Shown: positions 23,023-35,396 of the stretch, one piece after another
How the letters are laid out: each line of letters opens with the position of its first letter
How positions within the stretch are numbered: position 1 is the first letter of the stretch
DNA from: Setoptus koraiensis
Lineage: Eukaryota > Arthropoda
Reading direction: 5' to 3'
NCBI GenBank assembly: GCA_048013815.1
Contig: CM106585.1
Coordinates: 19,592,001-19,656,000 of the forward strand
Length of the DNA: 64,000 bases
The notes under the pieces: model-generated
The model's database searches: none
What the model saw: only the letters and a program-made list of their open reading frames with translations
What the model was told of the DNA's origin: nothing
Program-made: the position numbers and the translations under genes

Positions 23023-23794
23023 CTGGAAAACACGAGCAATAGTAGCTGCCCATGGTGTTGGTGCAATGGGCAAACACATCACACGGCCTGTATTTGCATT
23101 CGTTTTCATCTGGCAATTCGCACGACTTTCCGCCGTAGCCGTCGTTACAATAGCATAGATTGTTGAGACACACTCCATTGACGCATTTGGGCATTTGCGG
23201 ATGACAATGATTCCTATCTGTACATTTGAGCTCTCTGGCCAATTCATCCGTTCCCTGGAAACATTGGGGCGTCCCGTCGCACAATTTGCTCAATTCAAAC
23301 AATTGCAAAAAGTCTTGCGATTCGTTCACCTGACAACCGAAATAACCGTCTTCTAAATTGAGCAAAAATATCTCTTGTTGTAATGATTTACTTGGCCACT
23401 GAGGCTTGTATTGGGCCTCAACCATGAGAAACGACCTGGCGCCAACGGTGCCAGTGTCGTGTGGATGATGTGTGTTTGATTGTGTGTTGTTGTTGTGGTT
23501 GTTGTTGGTCGGTGCGATACTCGTCGTCGTGTGGTCATACTTGTTGTGGTCATTTGTGGATAATGCATAATGCGCACTTGTTGTGGCCTGGCTGTGGCCG
23601 TGGCTGTGGCTGAGGCCATTTTGTTGTTGTTGCAATTTGCTATTTGAGAAAATTGACGTAAGTGGTCTAGTGGCTTCTATTACTGTCTCAGTGTATTGAT
23701 GATAGCTGGGCCAGGGGAACAAATATACACATACAAATATAAATATCTGGGTTGTTGCCACTAGTGATGGTGGTCGCCTAAAATGGTGGCCCAT
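23023..23794 (-). CDS. dpy: Dumpy (apical matrix EGF protein), coding exon 1
   Basis: First coding exon of a Dumpy orthologue. In insects this giant ZP-domain fibre protein links epidermis and tendon cells to the cuticle. The ATG at 23794 is preferred to the in-frame GTG just upstream. Residues 1-33 form a signal peptide with hydrophobic core TTQIFIFVCVYLF. Residues 52-115 are low-complexity Q/H/N/T. Residues 150-191 are a cysteine module with an LDLa-like end (LCDGTPQCFQGTDE). Residues 197-226 are an EGF-like unit. Residues 229 onward open a calcium-binding EGF (DENECKYRPCDVFAHC), cut after its fifth Cys at CSCFP by a donor reading CAG/GTAAGT, phase 1. The segment NECKYRPCDVFAHCTNT agrees closely with my memory of insect Dumpy. 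The rest of the EGF is on a 30-nt exon 1.2 kb away. The identity rests on remembered similarity, not on a search. Confidence 0.85.
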
Positions 23795-23903
23795 CACTGT
23801 GTACTGCGCGTGTCACTGGCTACCAGCAGTGACCACTACAACTGTCGGCTGGGCTACACAACTGTTGTCGTCTGTTTGTCTTGGATGGGTCTGATGGGTT
23901 GTC

Positions 23904-23933
23904 AACTGACTGATTATTGTGCCTTATGATATA
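23904..23933 (-). promoter_or_regulatory. Candidate core promoter of dumpy (TATA plus TCAGTT initiator)
   Basis: On the minus strand a TATATCATAA element (23933-23924) is followed by two overlapping initiators, TCAGTC and TCAGTT (23913-23904). TCAGT is the arthropod initiator consensus. The TATA-to-start spacing of about 22-26 nt is slightly short. The start would give a 5' UTR of about 110 nt before the ATG at 23794. A further upstream noncoding exon cannot be excluded. Confidence 0.35.
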
Positions 23934-24564
23934 ATTAGAGCCACTCGAGACTAATTAATTAGTGACAGTGATGTTTGTTTGTTGCGTTGTTTGTATTTGT
24001 GGCACGCACTGCAATTATCTGCTGGCGCATAAATGCGGCGCTGATTTGAATTTGATCTTGATCACCTGCTCGAGATGCATCTTCTGTTGGCTTGCGGGGG
24101 CGACTCGTTGGGCACGTTATATGTTCGTCGATGCGACGCTCGATGACGCTCGATGATGCTGGCTTGCGTATGAGGCGATGATGACAAGACGATGTCGAGA
24201 CGATGTGAAGACGATGTCGAGACGACGTACACAGTGTTATGATGTTGTTCGGTCGTGAGCAAACCAATGACTGACTGGAAACACATTTCACCAGCACGCA
24301 TTTGCAGCTCGGCCACAGACTCAACTCTTGAGTTACACAACTCAACTAGCTGGCCAACGGGTAATGCGGTTGCAAACGCACAACAGCAACAGCTACAAAC
24401 CGGCGCTCACTCGACAACTTTGGTCGACACTAATTCTTGGTAAAGTTGAGCTGAGCGTCTTGAGTCGCTTAATAAAGTCGTCGCACTTGATAGCCAACAG
24501 AGAGAGAGAGAGACTCACCTGAGCCAACAACAGCGCAACAGCTACAGCTTAAGGTCAGCCTTTA

Positions 24565-24597
24565 TCAGCTCACCTGAGCTCATCTCAGGTGAGCTGA
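24565..24597. repeat. Perfect hairpin, 14-bp arms
   Basis: TCAGCTCACCTGAG, 5-nt loop, CTCAGGTGAGCTGA. Confidence 0.9.
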
Positions 24598-24729
24598 GCG
24601 CACTGCTTGCTGCCGCTGCTGTTGGCAAGCGTAGTTGCCAGCATCAAGTGGCAGCTTCAAGGTGGCAAGGATTAGAATGCGAGAATGGTTTTAATAATAG
24701 ACCAACGACAAGACCAGCCAGCAAGAGTT

Positions 24730-24755
24730 GCACACACACACACACACACACACAC
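24730..24755. repeat. (CA)n microsatellite
   Basis: Pure CA run of 13 units. Confidence 0.9.
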
Positions 24756-26153
24756 CATACACTGTATGGAATACAGCGACTAAAGCGACACCTGGTGCAC
24801 CAGGTGCGCAAGCAAAGTGACGGATACTTTGACTTTGGTTTTCATACTTTTGCGCAGCTACATTTAGCCTCAATGATTTAGGGCTACAAATTGCGAGAAT
24901 GGCGACTGGCGATGCCCTGCTTGGCCGTATATTGCTAGCATGTTGCCGGAAGTGCTAGCATAAAATTTAATTTGCATATCACCTATGTGCACGTGACCTC
25001 ACAGCGGCAGCGACACGTTACATTCAATTAGTCAGTTGGAGGCTCTATTGCTGCACACTTGATTACTTAATTATCTGATCATTTGATCTTTTGATCTCTC
25101 GATCAGCTGATCAGTTGATCATTTGATGCGCCTTCGGCGAGGCCGATTTGTGGCAGTTGCCGGCACGTTGTCCGCAGCTACGACATAGAGCCACTGGAGC
25201 ATCGATGCAGTGGCGCCGTCCGGTCCAGCGAGCGCTCTGTAATTAGCTCAACGCTTGTCAGCTATGTGACGAGCTGATCGAGCCGCATCATCGCATCAGT
25301 GATGTGTGAACGAAATTGAGATAATTCGAGTGGCGGATAATCAACAAAATTACAATGTTGTGCGCGACCGTTGCCATGCCAGCACAAAATCCGCGAGATG
25401 CCGACGCAAAATCCGCGAGAAGAAGCCAGCAGAAGCCGACGCAGGCCGACGGAAGCGGCAGAAGGAAGCGGCTTGCCATTTGCACAAGTTGTCGCAAGTC
25501 GTCGCGAGTTGTGGCCGGACGCTGGTCTCGGTCGGACACACTCCCTGATTGTGCACACACCGTTGCATTTTGGCCGTTGCATTTTGGCCGCTGCATTGTG
25601 ACAATTTGCATATTGTCGGCAGCGAGAGCCAGCCAAGAGTTTGTCAGTGGTCATCACTTACTGTAACGGCAACTTGTCTGTTGCAAGCGGCAAGCGGCAA
25701 GTGATGATGATCGACATTGTCGTCGTCATCAGCTGATGATGATGGATAATGCATCGATGGCTTGATGATCCGGCCAACCGGTCGGCGACATACCGTTACT
25801 TGTTGGCAAGCTTGCAACATGCACACACAGGCGTATATTATGAGTTGTGTCATGTTGGCTGACATTATGCTCGACACCAATCACATGCAACGAAGAATTA
25901 TACAATAAATAGTTACGCAATAAGCCAACATAGAGCCCAAATGTGACCGCCAGGTGAGCAAACTTATTCGTTATAACGTAACGAATAAGGCAGCAATACG
26001 TTGTGATGCGTGGCCGTGATTGCCGAAGAGCGCCGCTGAACGCATCAACAAGCGCAACTGCGCGGCTTACGTAACGCAACATGCGGCCACAACAGTCAAC
26101 AAGTGTGGCCACAGTTGACTTGCGGTGACACTTGCACACAAGCGCAATCACTT

Positions 26154-26203
26154 CCGATGTTGTCGCCGTTGTCGCACTTGTCTGACAACGGCGACAACAT
26201 CGG
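26154..26203. repeat. Perfect hairpin, 20-bp arms, 10-nt loop
   Basis: CCGATGTTGTCGCCGTTGTC, a 10-nt loop, then its exact reverse complement. Confidence 0.92.
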
Positions 26204-27404
26204 CGACTTGTGAGCTACCGAATGTCAGACCAAATGTTGCGCAAGCGGCCAGCTTACGTAACATTTGGTAAGAATGCACAACAATTAATGGCGACACTCG
26301 ACTCGATCAGCTGATTACCGTTGCACACTCATTCATTCATAACAGTCATCATGACAGCGCTGTGTTTCAGCACACGCCATAGTCGAGACGCCGACCGTTA
26401 CGTAATGCGCAAACAGCGGCCTAACGGTCGGGCCGGCACACGGCCAAATGTAGGCTACCGACAACAATTCAAGGTCACCTGTGTGCCATCTTTGGCTAGG
26501 TGTGCGCCTCTCGCGGCGCCACTGTCGATGTCCGTGTGTCGATTGTTGTTGTTGTTGTTGTTGTGTTGTTGTTGTCGTGTTGTTGTTGTTGTGTTGTTGC
26601 TGTTTCAAGAGCCTTGATTAATCGCAACGCCGAATCTGGATCTGTTGAGATGGCCGTCATTACGCAACGGTTGCAGCAGTTTTTTATTTACGGCAAGTGT
26701 AACAAGTTGCCAGCCACTGGCCACAACTGGCGGCACAGTTTTTGCGGCTCACCTGTTGCCGGTGTCGCAACGCATGCTATGCTAATGACTTGTCTCTGTC
26801 GCTGTTGTTCTCCGTTGTTGTCCGTCCAACTCCGTTGTTTGTGTCCAGTGCCGGTGTCCAGTGTTTGCCTGTTGTGTTTGTGTCCACACACACACACTTG
26901 CGAACATTACGTAACCATTACGTATCCGCTGTCGATCCATCAGCGCGATCAGCTGATAGCGACAACTGGACCGGTGCGGTGGCTTGGTCCCAACGGACAC
27001 ACCATTCAACGGGGGTATGTTCTCATGTAATTCATGTAAAGTCTCATGTTTATATTGCGTCATGCGTAATAGCCGACATTTGCATGAATACACGCATGAA
27101 TATTCACCGGCGCCTATTACAGGTATGTAATATTACATGTCCGCCGAGTGGCGACACGGCGGCAGCAGCATATCCGAGCGTGAATATCGCCCGGCTGATT
27201 GACAGGGCCCATTATCGTCGATGACTGACTGACTGACTGAGCGGCGGCAGCTGATCGCTGCAAACACTTGGCAACTGGACACATTGAATGTATCGCGCCT
27301 GGCAAGCAGTTTATTTATTCTTCTTATATGTTGTCGGGCAATTTGCAATTTACATACTCACCGGCCGGCCAACGAGACAGACAGATTAGATAACAAGAGT
27401 AGAC

Positions 27405-27451
27405 GTTGTTGTTGTTGTTGTTGTTGTTGTTGTTGCTGCTGCTGTTGTTGT
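27405..27451. repeat. GTT/GCT triplet tract
   Basis: Nearly pure (GTT)n with a (GCT)n core near the end. Confidence 0.9.
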
Positions 27452-27482
27452 AAACACGGCGCAAAACATCCTGACAAGCAGT

Positions 27483-27531
27483 GGTCAGCAGTGGCCGTGG
27501 CCAGTTGCGCCGCTGCCGGCCACTGCTGACC
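27483..27531. repeat. Inverted repeat, 15-bp arms
   Basis: GGTCAGCAGTGGCCG and, after 19 nt, CGGCCACTGCTGACC. Confidence 0.88.
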
Positions 27532-27974
27532 GGAAACCGGCGAGCGGGCCGGGTCGATGGCTTTGTGTGTTGCTGTTTTTGGACATTTGCAATTCAACAA
27601 GTGCGGCCACTCGGCCAGGCTTCGATGGCAGCGTCAATAGCGCCAGCGTCAACTCGTTACACTCGCCATCACTCAACTTGCCAGCAGCTTGCCGTTGTTT
27701 GTCTGCCGCTGTTAGTTACGTAATGCCGCGCAACAACAATTGGCCAAACGGCAGCAACCGGACGCTTTTAGCTGTTGGCTGCTTTTAGCCGCTGCATTAC
27801 GCAGTACGCATGCAGCGGCATGCATTTATGCATACGTAATGCGCTGCGCTGCGTTGCGTAATACCTGGCCGAGTCAATATACGAGGCTGCGATATAGGCG
27901 CCAGTTGAGCCATTTTGTTGTCTTATGTCCTGTGCGCTGTGTTTGTGTTGTTGTGTCCGGCCGCAACAAGCCCG

Positions 27975-28072
27975 AGAGCCGAGATCGTCGAGCGCCGAGA
28001 TTGCCGAGCGCCGAGATTGCCGAGCGCCGAGATTGCCGAGCGCCGAGATTGCCGAGCGCCGAGATTGCTGGA
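27975..28072. repeat. 16-bp AGCGCCGAGATTGCCG minisatellite
   Basis: Five nearly exact copies at 16-bp spacing plus a diverged leading copy. Confidence 0.9.
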
Positions 28073-28846
28073 CGGCGCCTAGAAACGTCAACGTTACATA
28101 ATGGCACTCTATTTGACTATTGGCCGCGTCGGCCGCATTGACTGTATCGACAGCACACACACAGGTGAGGCATGAGATAACGGTGCGCGTCAGCTGGGCC
28201 ATTGTGAGGTGTTTTGCGCCAGCAGAAACGCCGCTAAAATCAATACAATCCGCTCGGCGAGCAACGACAGGCCCGTTGTTTCTTGGCAGCGGCGCCAGCA
28301 GCAACAGCGGCAACAACACGAACAACAACAGCAACAACAACAACAGCAGCAGAAGCGGCAACAACAGCGACAACGACAGGCATGCATAAGATAAATATTA
28401 CATGCGAATTACGCACAGGCCGGCATTACGCAACGCCGCGGCTCACAAGTGTGTGTAATACAACACTCTGCTTAATCAATTCTTGTTAGCGCGCGTCTTG
28501 TTAGCGGCAACAACAGCAACAACAGCGGCAACAGCAACAACAACAACAATGGAATGTCCAATTTGCCACTCGTCGTCTGACCAGTGGCGGCCGTCGCCGC
28601 AACAGACGACGGATAACGGGCAGCGGACATCGGACGGCGGACAGCGGACAACAGACAGCGGACAGCGGATAACGGTGCAGCTACCTGGCGGCTTACTCAC
28701 CTGTGTACAGGTGCATTGTTGTAGTGGGGCTTATTATTCATCGTGTGTCGTGTCATGTCGCAATGTGTTTGTCTTGCCGCTGTGGGGCTGTTGCGCAACC
28801 TTGGGCCGTTTGTGCGCCAGTATGCGCCGTTATGCGTTGTGTTCCC

Positions 28847-28876
28847 GCAGCCAGCGACGTATCCGTCGCTGGCTGC
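28847..28876. repeat. Perfect hairpin, 13-bp arms, 4-nt loop
   Basis: GCAGCCAGCGACG, loop TATC, CGTCGCTGGCTGC. Confidence 0.9.
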
Positions 28877-28882
28877 TGCTGC

Positions 28883-28995
28883 AGTGATGCAACGATGCAA
28901 CGATGCAATGATGCAACGATGCAACGATGCAACGATGCAATGATGCAACGATGCAATGATGCAGCGGTGCAGCGGTGCGGCGGTGCGGCCGTCCG
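28883..28995. repeat. 8-bp CGATGCAA minisatellite
   Basis: About twelve octamers, CGATGCAA and TGATGCAA, grading into CGGTGCGG at the right end. Confidence 0.9.
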
Positions 28996-29308
28996 ACGGC
29001 ACCGAGAATCCTTTTTACGACACGGCGCACGTCAATCAGCGCCAGTGTCTTGCCAGCAGCGCCAGTGTGAACTTGAACAAAGTGCCGCTATTTATGCACG
29101 GACATGACGGTCTCATCGCGGCCAATAAATGATGCCTGCCCATTTACAGGCACAACCAGCCGCGCCACTCACCTGTACACTCTAATTGCACACAGCCTGT
29201 GTAGCACAGGTGAGCTCAGGTGAGCTCAGGCGAGTGCAGCCGACGGCAGCAGCTTGTTACAGGTGCAGTACTGTGCGTGTGTGCGTAATTTGATTGAATA
29301 TTGGCGGT

Positions 29309-29382
29309 GCTGTCGAAGCCATCGAAGCCATCGAAGCCGCCGAAGCCGTCGAAGCCTTCGAAGCCATCGAAGCCTGCGAACT
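29309..29382. repeat. 9-bp GAAGCCATC repeat
   Basis: Seven copies with variants at the last three bases. Confidence 0.88.
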
Positions 29383-29845
29383 CCGAAGGCGGCAATAGGT
29401 CGCGACAGCCAGACAATGGTCAATAACAACAATAATCCGCCATATTCAATCAATAATAAATTGCGGACAAGCACACTGTACAGTGTTCACAGCTAAATGG
29501 CAAGCCCGCCCGCCGCCGTAAGCCGCTCGGCCGGCAGCAAACGAAAACAATGACCAGCCGTCGCCACTAACAATGCCGCTGATTAGCGCACAGATTTGGC
29601 GCTAATTACGTCCGCCGGCATTGCGCAATTTGTATTGTTGTTGCTGTTGTCGCTGTTGTTGCCGTTGTTGTTGCTGCTGCCGCTGCTGCGTTCGTGCATG
29701 CGCCATGTTGCGCGTTGCGTAACATTATTAGGCTGCCAATTAACTGATTCCGGCAGCATCGGTCGCCGCTCGCTTCCTGCTACGCGGGCCGCCCGTTGGC
29801 CCTCCGCACTCGCTCGCCCGTTGGCCTGTTCGCCCTCGGCCGCGG

Positions 29846-29945
29846 TCAGTTTGCGGCGGGTCAGTTTGCGGCGGGTCAGTTCGCGGCGCGGTCAGTTTGC
29901 GGCGCGGTCAGTTTGCGACGCGGTCAGTTCGCGGCGCGGCGTGTC
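29846..29945. repeat. 16-bp GTCAGTTTGCGGCGCG repeat
   Basis: About six copies with small changes. Confidence 0.85.
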
Positions 29946-31539
29946 CGCAAGCCGGCCGCGGCGCTTGTCGCGCAACAGCTGTGCCCAGGAATGTGCGGAT
30001 AAATGGGTGAGCCATCAATCAGCGTTAGGCGACTGTCGCAACTGTCGATGGTGTGTCATGGGTCCGTCATCGTTGATGTGCGTTCCACTTTTCGCCTTGC
30101 CATGCCGACCCGGCCAATGGCGCCGCTGCGGCAACCCGGCCAATGGCGCCGCTGCGGCTAGTGGCAGCGGCGGCCCGTGTGCGCGCCGGATCAATCAGAA
30201 TGCGCGCCCAGCCAAATCAATAATGGACGGCGCCGAGTGGCCGCCCGAAGGCGCCAGCCAGAAGGCGGAAAGCGGAAAGTGGCCAACGGTGGTCAGCTAA
30301 TGACCTTGAACTTGGCCGGCCGCTGCCGGCAACAACAATCGTCGGACATCATTAACGGAGCCCATTGATACGGCCCAGCTGACGAGCGCCAACTGACATT
30401 TCGCGGCCACTATTAGCACTATTAGCATCACCATTAACGTTTAAACATTGCGTCATTGCGGCATTGCGTCATTACGGCACACACACACACACACTGACAA
30501 CACACATTACTGTTACGTCATAACAGCGCTTCGTTACGTAACACTGGCTGTCGGCTGACACTGGCGACAGCTGACATTGTTAGTGTGTCATTGTGTTGGC
30601 GCCAATAACGGACACACTAATGCACCGCCAACAAGTAACGATGCAAGACGGCTGGTGTTGCGCAACACAAACACGCCGAACGGCTTACCGTTGCACGCCA
30701 ACGGCACCGTTACATAACATGAACAATATGGCTCAATATAAACTGACCGGCGGCTATCGTCATTACGACGGCCACTGTGTCAGCTGGCCAATGTCAAGGC
30801 CGCTGTGTTTGGCGGCACGCATACGGCGCCAGGTATGGCGCAATGGCGTGCAGCCAGCGCCATGAGCCACCACAGCGGTCACATTCGAGCGCCATAAGTC
30901 ACCGGTTGTGGCGCAAGTCAGCTGATCGCCGTCATGATGGTCATCGTTGTCGTCGCTGCGGCCGCCATCGCTGCGGCCGTCATGATCGTCGGGCCGGCCG
31001 CGAGGAAATGGCGCCGTCGCCGGTGCCGGACAATGCGGCCGCCCGGTCAGCTGAGCGGCGGCAACAAGATGCAAACAAGGAAATTAATTGATGCTCGCCC
31101 CCTTTGTGCGTCCCTCGGCTCGCACAGTGTCCGCAGCGTCGCCGCGGCTCACCTGTCCAGCTGTGCTGACCCACATCCGCGTCAGCTGTTTGCGGCGCCG
31201 TCGCTGGCCGGTTGTAGGCCGGGCTGAGCCGACGGCCCGAGCGACGGGCTGGCAGCACTGCATTGCGTCATGCAAACGCGCCAACAAACAATTGTTGTCC
31301 TTCAATTGATCGGGCCTGTCGATTTGAGCGCCTCGACACACGCTACCCGCCGCTTGCGACCGGCCCGTATATGGCCTGTCCAACAATGGCCGCTATAGGC
31401 TGCCTGCGTACACTGTTGCACTGTCAGTGTGGCCATTGCCGGCTGATATCACTCGGCGCGGTTGCGCAATACTCGCTTCATATTCCGCTGTTCCGTTATT
31501 TTGTGGCGGCCCACCTGGCGGCCACTGCCTGAAACGGCG

Positions 31540-31566
31540 CGTCCGAGCGGCGCCGCCGCTCGGACG
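31540..31566. repeat. Near-perfect palindrome, 13-bp arms, 1-nt centre
   Basis: CGTCCGAGCGGCG, C, CGCCGCTCGGACG. Confidence 0.88.
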
Positions 31567-32511
31567 AATCGCGGCGCGTATCAATCAAGGCTCGCCCAAA
31601 TAACCGCCAAAAACGTTAATTTATCTCGTTATTTTAGCTCGCTCAAATTGGCCGCTCGCCGTCGCAATCAATCACGCAGCGGGACTTTTGCGGCGTGCGT
31701 TATTTCCGTCTCGAGTGTCGAATGTCTAGTGTCGCCCGGCGCCCGGCGCCCGGAGCATTCATTATATTAGATTACGCCATCCATGCCATCGGATCCATTG
31801 TCGGCGCTGGTCGATCCATCATATCGAGCGGTCAGATGCATTGTGAGCCGGGCAACAAGTGTCATTCCGCCAACGTGCATGCAGCGCTGCTCCAATTGGG
31901 CGCCCAAAATCCGAACCATCCATTGGTCACTTTAATTTAGTTGGTTTTGTTCGCGACTGCACCGGTTATAATCATCATTACCGTTATTAGTGTGACCATT
32001 GCGTCAGTGCATTGCGTCAGTGCGTTGTGTAACACTAATCTAATTGGGAGCGTCACTTGTTGCGCAACTAGTTGCGTGTACGTCGTCTAACTGTACGCCA
32101 ACTGACTGTCAATGCCATATCGTTGGGACGAAGTGTGCAAATGGGATCACGAGGCCGACTGGCCAACGATCCACAGACAGTGTATGGCCATCGACAGCTG
32201 ATCGGGGCCCGCTCCATGAGTCGCACGAGTCGCGCCAGTCGGCAACTAATCAGCTATCAGTTATCACGTGCGCTGCTCGGTGGTGACATCAATGATATTG
32301 CATCAATGGGATTGCGTAACATCACACGATGGTCGTAGTTTGACTGGCTTGATTTGATTATAAAACTTTGTTTTGGTCTGGCCGTAACATTTAAAATTGT
32401 TAATGAATGATATATGACGTATTATTGTTGCCAAATGCATATATTACACAAGTTATCAGCCATGAACTGTATGCATAATACGACAGAATTAGTCTTATTT
32501 GCCGTTAGTTG

Positions 32512-32662
32512 GTCCGTTCAGTCAACGACCAGCTCACAGTCAACTACCAGCTCACAGTCACCAAACAGCTGACTGTCACTAACCAGCTGACTGTCATTAA
32601 CCAGCTGACTGTCACCAACCAGCTGACAGTCTCTAACCAGCTGACAGTCACTGACCAACAGA
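32512..32662. repeat. 18-bp CAGCTGACTGTCACTAAC array
   Basis: About eight copies of CCAGCTGACTGTCACTAA with variants (CCAGCTCACAGTCAACTA at the left). Confidence 0.9.
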
Positions 32663-32668
32663 CAGCGT

Positions 32669-32699
32669 TCATCAACTGGCCGATGGTGCCAGTTGATGA
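32669..32699. repeat. Perfect hairpin, 12-bp arms
   Basis: TCATCAACTGGC, 7-nt loop, GCCAGTTGATGA. Confidence 0.88.
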
Positions 32700-33237
32700 C
32701 TGGTCAGCTGGCACCACAACACGCACAAAGTTGTTAATACTATCAGCACAATAACGCTGTTGTCATGGTGTTACAATAAACGCTTGACCATTAGTTGTTG
32801 ATGATGCAACGCAATATCAGCGGCTGTCAGCTCAAGAGTGTTTGTCAATCTGCACACACACACACACACGACAGTACAAACACCTTTGCGAATTGTGATA
32901 TCACCTGTATGATCACCTGTATGATCAGCTGTATGATCACTTGAATCATACGAGTCGTATGGTCAGCCGTACGATCAGCTGTGTGATCGGCTGGATGACG
33001 TATGACAATCAGCTGTAGCGTGCACTGACAAGTGTTGCGAGTGGCCAACAAGTCGGTGGCAATAACATTGCCATGGACAATGTTATGCAATGTTTATGTT
33101 GTGCGCAGTAGTGGCTCATAAATGACCGTGATGGCGATGATAATGAGCTGTCGTTGGTGTTGCTGTTGACTCAGTCACGGCTAACTGTAAATTACCTGTC
33201 TTGACTGTGTTGACTGCATTGGCTGTGTTGCAGTATT

Positions 33238-33317
33238 GGCTGTGTTGTTGTGTTGTTGTTGTTGCGTTGTTGTTGTTGTTGTTGTTGTTGTGTTGTTGTT
33301 GTTGTGTTGTTGTGGGC
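33238..33317. repeat. GTT tract with GTGTT interruptions
   Basis: Array of GTTGTTGTGTT words. Confidence 0.85.
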
Positions 33318-33984
33318 GGCAGCAGCAGCACATTGAGCTGATGAACAATCAACAACAAAGACAAACAACACACTCGGTTGAAGCTCGTTGCGTCATTCAT
33401 TGAAACGACTGATGCGGGCCGTACAATCGTCGTAATCACACAAATTCCCGTTTGTCGTGAGTCTCACACACACTCTGTTGGCCGGCTCGAAATTCCAATA
33501 AACGCCGAGCCAGCGCCGAGCCGAGCCAAGCCAGCGCCGAGCCAACGCCGAGCAGACAAATAGACGGATAAATGGACGACGAGCGCAGAAACTCTGTTGA
33601 GCCTCGCAAAGCCATTGGGTGATCTTGAATCGGGATTATCGTCACGGGATACACACGCATTACGCAATCGCTTGCATGGGCTAATCGGCGATATTTATAA
33701 CAAAAACAATAATAATAATAATAATGATAATATTGCCAACAATGTATATTTATGGCTGCTCGTGTTGGCCAATGTCGGCGCGAAACAGCTTAACTAGCTG
33801 ACTGACTGACGGTGTTGCGACGCCGATTCAAATTCACCTGCCGACTGGACGCTCGTGCCGGGCTCATTGCGGGCTAATTAGCACAGTGGCCGCTCGTCTC
33901 CAATTGGCAATATTTGTATTTTGAGCGCACTTATTTGTATTTAGCTTACAATGTTAGATTAAAAGTTGGCTCGTTTTTAGCTAT

Positions 33985-34078
33985 TTAGTTATTTGGTGTT
34001 TAGTTATTTGGTTGTTTGGTGTTCAGCTATTTAGTTATTTGGTGTTTAGCTATCTAGTTATTTGGTGTCTAGTTGTCG
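33985..34078. repeat. TTAGTTATTTGGTGT repeat
   Basis: Imperfect tandem copies of TATTTAGTTATTTGGTGTT. Confidence 0.8.
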
Positions 34079-35396
34079 GTTACGGTCGGCTGGCCCGACC
34101 GCCAGTCGGCGTCTGGCCGGCAGCGAGACGCTGGCCGTAAGGGGCCGCTTGGCAAGCTCAATCGGCTCAACATTGGCGACTCGCGCGTCGGATTGGCCCG
34201 CGTCAGATGGGCCGCGAACCAGCGCCCACATACGAATGCATACGAATGTGCAATAGGTGCATTACACCGAGAATTACAAAAAAGTTGATTAGCATGAAAA
34301 ATTGTTGCTCTGTCACTCGCTTGCCGTTAGGTGCTGTTTGTTGCAAACAACGCACTGTTACATATAATTAGCGTTGCTACTGTTGCCGTTGGCTCTCTCA
34401 AATTGACAGTCTCAACACCAATGCAACAACAAGTGGTGTCAACAGTGACAATTAATTAAGAATTGTCTGACGAATTGGCGCTCACGACTCGTGTGTTTCG
34501 TGTGTCATTTGCATGAATGAACGTGTTTGCACGATACGCAGCGTCTTTGTTTATTTGTTTTGTTTTTGTTTCATTTGTTTCACTTTGGCCGCCGGCTGGC
34601 GCCGGGCCGCGCGTGCCCGACCAATTAATTAGTCGAGGTGCAGCATAAACACGTACCCATAGGAATGCGTAACATATAAGCAACCTGTTACGCGGGCAAT
34701 GTAACAGTTGTTATTGTTGTAGCGCCACAGTACCCGATCTGGGTATTGGGGCACATTACTAATGTGACATTAGAGTGGGTCTGGCCGCGGTTGCTGTGAC
34801 AAGCTTGTGAGACGGCACGATTCGCGGCAAAGTTGGCTCAAAATGAGCAAAGTCGGCTCAAGAGGGTGCGCTCTCCGAAAAAATAAAGCTCTCCGAGAGA
34901 ATAAATAATCAAGATCCAACAAACTCGACTGTCGATCGCGACGGCGCGACGAGCCAAACAAGTGACAATGTTGCCAGTGGGGACACGAGCACCGAAACTT
35001 CGATTACGTATCTTCGTCTGTCAGACACACAAACTAATCGCTGAATCGCTGAATTATTGGATTGCTGGGTCGCCGAGTCGCTGACACAAACTGTTTGCGA
35101 ATCGCTATGACCATTTATGGTATAATGTCAGCTCGACTTGTGTCTTCTTCTCGGCAGTCGAGACTCGCGATCGAAAGTAACGCTTGGCCCGCTTTAACGC
35201 GTTCGAGCGCTCGGATGATGATCGTCGGCGCTCGAATGGTAATCGTCGGCTCGAATTGCAAGCACGTCTGCAAACAACATAATACAACATCGTATTATTT
35301 GAATTGTTGTTGTGTTGGCGCCCACGGTGCGCGAGGCCCCGAATTTGCCTTTGGGTGGCGCTTTTTCGCGATTTGAGCGCTGCCAGGCTCAAATTT

